A DNA stretch of 10,603 bases from Phoronis ovalis (lineage: Eukaryota > Phoronida > Phoronidae): NCBI GenBank assembly GCA_028565635.1, contig JAOXYB010016999.1, forward strand, positions 2,328 to 12,930, written 5' to 3'. The notes under the pieces are model-generated. The model was given only the letters and a program-made list of their open reading frames with translations, was not told the DNA's origin and ran no database searches. This document shows positions 7,877 to 10,603 of the stretch, in pieces. The position numbers were made by a program, and so were the translations under genes. The stretch's first letter is position 1, and every line of letters starts with the position of its first letter.

Positions 7877-8322
7877 ATCGTAATATAGTCTGCGTGTATC
7901 ATAACAGCATGTACTAAAGATGGAAAAGATTTGAGATTATAAATAATAACAATAGTGCCAAGTTCTTCGCATGTGTGATTTCTCATTAAAATTTGGCAAT
8001 TCGTTAAATGTATTATATTTCTGCTGACGTCACAAAATCAGTTAATTTTATGATAAATAACTATGTAATGTGTAATCATTTAATTAGCAGCGCTATTTTG
8101 ATAAAATTGATTAAGTTAGCTTGGCAAAAATAACCCCGGTTTGACATAGAATCAACAAACATTCGCATATTTGTTCGATCCAATAACTTTAAAGGCATTT
8201 AAAAATTGAGATAATGTACCGGGTAATTTAACTGTAGTTTATATATATGTATGAAGCTGTTACATACTCATGTTATGGAAGTAGAAACTGTCTAGAATCT
8301 GACATTGGACATACTTTCAAAC
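7877..8322. other. Non-coding stretch, no gene seen
   Basis: AT-rich DNA with no supportable exon. The only notable site is the CRE at 8025-8032. A TAGCTTGGC / GTTCGATCC pair (about 8117 and 8172) faintly recalls tRNA internal promoter boxes but lacks the spacing and the cloverleaf. Confidence 0.5.
8025..8032. promoter_or_regulatory. Second full CRE TGACGTCA
   Basis: A perfect eight-base CRE consensus sits in CTGCTGACGTCACAAAATC. As with the site at 4761, no nearby transcription start is known, so function is unproven. Confidence 0.25.
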
Positions 8323-8330
8323 TATATAAA
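8323..8330 (+). promoter_or_regulatory. Possible TATA box upstream of the fold-back
   Basis: TATATAAA fits the TATA consensus and lies 48 bases before the start of the 65-nt inverted repeat at 8378. A start 25-30 bases downstream would be near 8353 (ATCATCACA). In DNA this AT-rich the motif is common, so the link to the fold-back is only suggestive. Confidence 0.2.
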
Positions 8331-8377
8331 ACACTACCATTACATCCGATCATCACAACATATCAGTTTTACGTTCT

Positions 8378-8442
8378 TTGTGTTTTTTGAAGACATCTAT
8401 ACTATGTACCTTACATAGTATAGATGTCTTCAGAAAACGCAA
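8378..8442 (+). repeat. 65-nt near-perfect fold-back (31-bp stem, 3-nt loop)
   Basis: Bases 8389-8408 (GAAGACATCT through ATGTA) and 8412-8431 are exact reverse complements over 20 bp, around the loop CCT. The pairing goes on outward to 8378 and 8442 with only two non-Watson-Crick positions, 8387/8433 and 8381/8439. Both are T opposite G, that is G-U wobbles in a plus-strand RNA, whereas a minus-strand RNA would have A-C mismatches. This is far beyond chance in 10 kb. Possibilities are a small-RNA hairpin precursor, an inverted duplication made by template switching, or the fold-back core of a non-autonomous element. The three-base loop is smaller than in normal animal pre-miRNAs, and no known microRNA is recognised. 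Confidence 0.9.
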
Positions 8443-8835
8443 TTAATTTGGCAAGATATGTAGTTAAATAAGCTTTGTATTATTTGCCTTGTATTATTTA
8501 TTTGTCAGTATTAATCACGACCTGGAAATGCAAAAAGTTAATCATTTAACACATGTCCAAGACATGTCTATAAAACATATAAATTTTCCCTGTAAACAAA
8601 TAGTGTTACATGTACTTTTAGTAACTTATTAATAGCTCACGTGCATATTTGTTGCGTCAGCTTTTGATAAACAGAATGGAATGATGTCTATGACCTGTGC
8701 CCGCATAGTTGTGGTTTTATTTTTTTTGCTGTACTCCATGACGAAGTTAGCAGAGGTCAGCAAATGGTCAAGTTATCACCTGACACAAAAAATATGACTG
8801 AGGATAGTCTGAATAATGAAGTTTGTATCATTGAA
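8443..8835. other. Non-coding stretch, nothing recognised
   Basis: AT-rich DNA with T runs and no supportable open frame or motif. It separates the fold-back from the 31-bp tandem duplication. Confidence 0.5.
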
Positions 8836-8897
8836 TATTTTTTTTACTCAAATTGTCTAAAGTGATTATTTTTTTTACTCAGGTTGTCTAAAGTGAT
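8836..8897. repeat. Two-copy 31-bp tandem duplication
   Basis: The unit (8836-8866: TA, eight T, ACTCAAATTGTCTAAAGTGAT) is repeated directly at 8867-8897, with only two adjacent substitutions (AA at 8851-8852 to GG at 8882-8883). The unit starts with an eight-T run that is the same length in both copies. It looks like a fairly recent replication-slippage duplication. Confidence 0.9.
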
Positions 8898-10240
8898 GAT
8901 AAATTATACTTTTACAACTGCGTAACTGACTTATATTTAGTCATATTTAAATTTTGATAGTTTGACAAAAGAAAGGCCCCAAAACATTGTATATATTTTT
9001 ATTTTCAGTACTAATAATTGTCAATTTACTGATAGTACTGTTACAAATGACGAAATATGAGTAAAATTATCAAAATTGTCAACTATCAATATACTAAATC
9101 CTTATATAATTGTGCTTTCCTCAGCCTGTGGACAGACTAATAAGGAGTAAACTGAATTTCATTAATGATTATATAGTTGTTTTAAGTATTGTATCCGTAA
9201 TTGTTAAGGGAACGCTTGTTATTAATGTAATGGCCCACACTTCGGACACTTCTTTCATCATACAATATTTATAATAAATCGGAAGTGCGGTTTTTCCGTT
9301 GCTCCATAGACATTTCGCTTTTCAAATATAGCCTCGTCATTGAAGAGAAAGTACAAAATATTGTAGCACTTTAAATTTTCATTTATGTAAAAGGGATGAG
9401 TAATATATTTTTTAAAGGATAATTGTACAAATATGCATTGAAAATTATTCTGGTAATAAGGTAATTTTACTGAATAGAAAGTTAATCATGTAAACTTGTT
9501 AGAATGAAAATTTCCATGCATCACTAATTTGCGTGATTGATGACAACAAATAACTTGACGTTCCAATGACAACAACATATAATAGTCAGTGTTTTATTTC
9601 GTAAATAAAAAAAAAGAAATTATAGCGCCAATGCTGAAGTGGACTGTTGCACACACGTTTATATTAATTTTTTATATAATAACTGAATTCATAGTACTTA
9701 AGTAATCTTTCCAGACATTTCCAGAAGGGTCTGTTAGTGAAACAATTATGCTGTTTGTCACAGTACAATACGTTGTGAGGACATTTTCATTACATCCGAG
9801 GACCCACTGATATACACGCGCTGGGGGCTAACAATCTTAAACACGCCAGGACGCATCACATATTTCATTCACATTGTAATTGTCGCAGCAATTTGTTATG
9901 GTTCAACTGCAGGGTAGAATGTGCAAATTGCCACAGGACAAAAGAAAAATAAAACTATCTCTGACAGCATGCCAAACTAACACAGATATGTTCATGGGGT
10001 ACTTTTTTATTGTTTTTTTTAAATTATTATTACCAACATCATATGTTAATTTGTATTTGTGTACCGGTTATTACCGAGAAATGTGTTGACATCGTCTTAT
10101 AACGGTCGATGTCCGGGTGATGTTTGTTGACTATAGATGGGCATTCTAACACACGGTACACTATGCAATTTAATTCTAGGCTGATGACACACATTATGAT
10201 AATACACGCACCACGGCACGTACACTCATGCACTGCCTAG
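8898..10240. other. Non-coding stretch, no gene supported
   Basis: AT-rich DNA. It has an ETS-like CGGAAGTG at 9280-9287 near inverse-oriented CACTTC motifs (9238-9251), an A run at 9607-9615, and short open frames without recognisable content (for example 9880-10089 plus). No exon with good splice sites was found. Confidence 0.5.
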
Positions 10241-10279
10241 TCATCATCGCAGTCACGTAATTATTTACGGTAATGATGA
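10241..10279. repeat. Nested palindrome
   Basis: Outer arms TCATCAT (10241-10247) and ATGATGA (10273-10279) enclose inner arms CGTAA (10256-10260) and TTACG (10265-10269) around TTAT. The inner part resembles half-sites of PAR/C-EBP-type bZIP proteins. The structure lies in a CpG-richer stretch of the right end. Confidence 0.4.
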
Positions 10280-10539
10280 GAACAATGGAATAACACCCCG
10301 AAAAATACGCGGACTCACAGCACATAACAGCTTGGGATACACAGTAGATTGCGAACCTAGCGGAAGGCGATTCAACAGCACTATAATATTTCATGAAATT
10401 TCCGCACTTTATTTTATAGCTATTTTGCATTTGACATGCCGTCTCCCAAGTTCCACAAAAAAAATTCTGAACAATTCTTACAAAATTGTAATAAGCGTAT
10501 ATAAACGAGTTTATGTGAAATAGAATTTTTTTATCACAG

Positions 10540-10603
10540 ATGAGGAGGACGGGAATTGCAATATTACCTTTAATTTATTCGAAACAGCGGTAATAATGAT
10601 CTG
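10540..10603 (+). CDS. Weak candidate exon running off the window
   Basis: A T-rich tract ending TTTTTTTATCACAG at 10539 gives a good acceptor. From it one frame (two bases, then GAG at 10542) stays open to the window end, reading EEDGNCNITFNLFETAVIMI. The other two frames close quickly. Twenty-odd codons is far too few to prove coding; a donor-like GTAATA at 10590 would make the exon only 50 bases. No family is recognised. The opposite strand is open as well, which lowers confidence. Confidence 0.15.

Noticed and set aside
8117-8180. tRNA-like A box (TAGCTTGGC) and B box (GTTCGATCC)
   Set aside because: Spacing is too large, the boxes are incomplete, and no acceptor stem or cloverleaf can be drawn.
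4706-8778. Shared 13-mer GGTCAAGTTATCA at 4706-4718 and 8766-8778
   Set aside because: About one such match is expected by chance among all pairs of positions in a window this size, and the flanks do not align.
9238-9290. ETS-like motifs (CGGAAGTG and inverse CACTTC copies)
   Set aside because: Short common motifs with no transcription start or exon nearby; mentioned only as content of the stretch.
8338-9799. Shared 12-mer CATTACATCCGA near 8338 and near 9788
   Set aside because: Chance level for this window, with no extension on either side.
1-10603. A new multi-gene system, CRISPR array, or intact mobile element
   Set aside because: No regular spacer-repeat array, transposase, integrase, reverse transcriptase or long terminal repeat is visible; the window is mostly non-coding animal-type DNA.

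Overview
The window looks like nuclear DNA of an animal. It is strongly AT-rich, has no long open reading frame on either strand, carries no bacterial-style gene packing, and contains one clear short exon with a proper polypyrimidine tract and AG acceptor. The exon (3520-3636, + strand) is recognisable as the last coding exon of an anti-apoptotic Bcl-2/Bcl-xL-like protein. It opens with the second half of the BH2 motif (DAFVEYF) and ends with a hydrophobic tail anchor. An invertebrate, perhaps a marine mollusc, is my guess from base composition and texture; the exon alone does not fix the taxon.

Layout. 1-3519: the 3' part of a long intron of the Bcl-2-like gene; I see no exon in it, only AT-rich sequence with small inverted repeats. 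3520-3636: terminal coding exon. 3637 to about 3920 or about 5255: 3' untranslated region, with a proximal AATAAA at 3898 and a better supported distal AATAAA at 5232 that has GT-rich DNA downstream. About 5255-10603: mostly intergenic, or introns of unknown genes. It holds one candidate minus-strand exon (6011-6160), one weak candidate plus-strand exon running off the window (10540-10603), and several local repeat structures: a CCAAT-containing triplet (6700-6749), a CpG-richer patch with alternative hairpins (6464-6588), a duplicated purine-rich block with a GGCCC hairpin (7810-7876), a 65-nt near-perfect fold-back (8378-8442) and a 31-bp tandem duplication (8836-8897).

Only one gene is well supported, so nothing can be said about genes working together. 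I do not see a CRISPR array, tRNA, rRNA, recognisable transposase or reverse transcriptase, or any multi-gene system. The items most worth a second look are the conserved Bcl-2 intron position, the 65-nt fold-back at 8378, the poly(A) hexamer buried in a hairpin at 5226, and the phase-consistent minus-strand exon candidate at 6011-6160.
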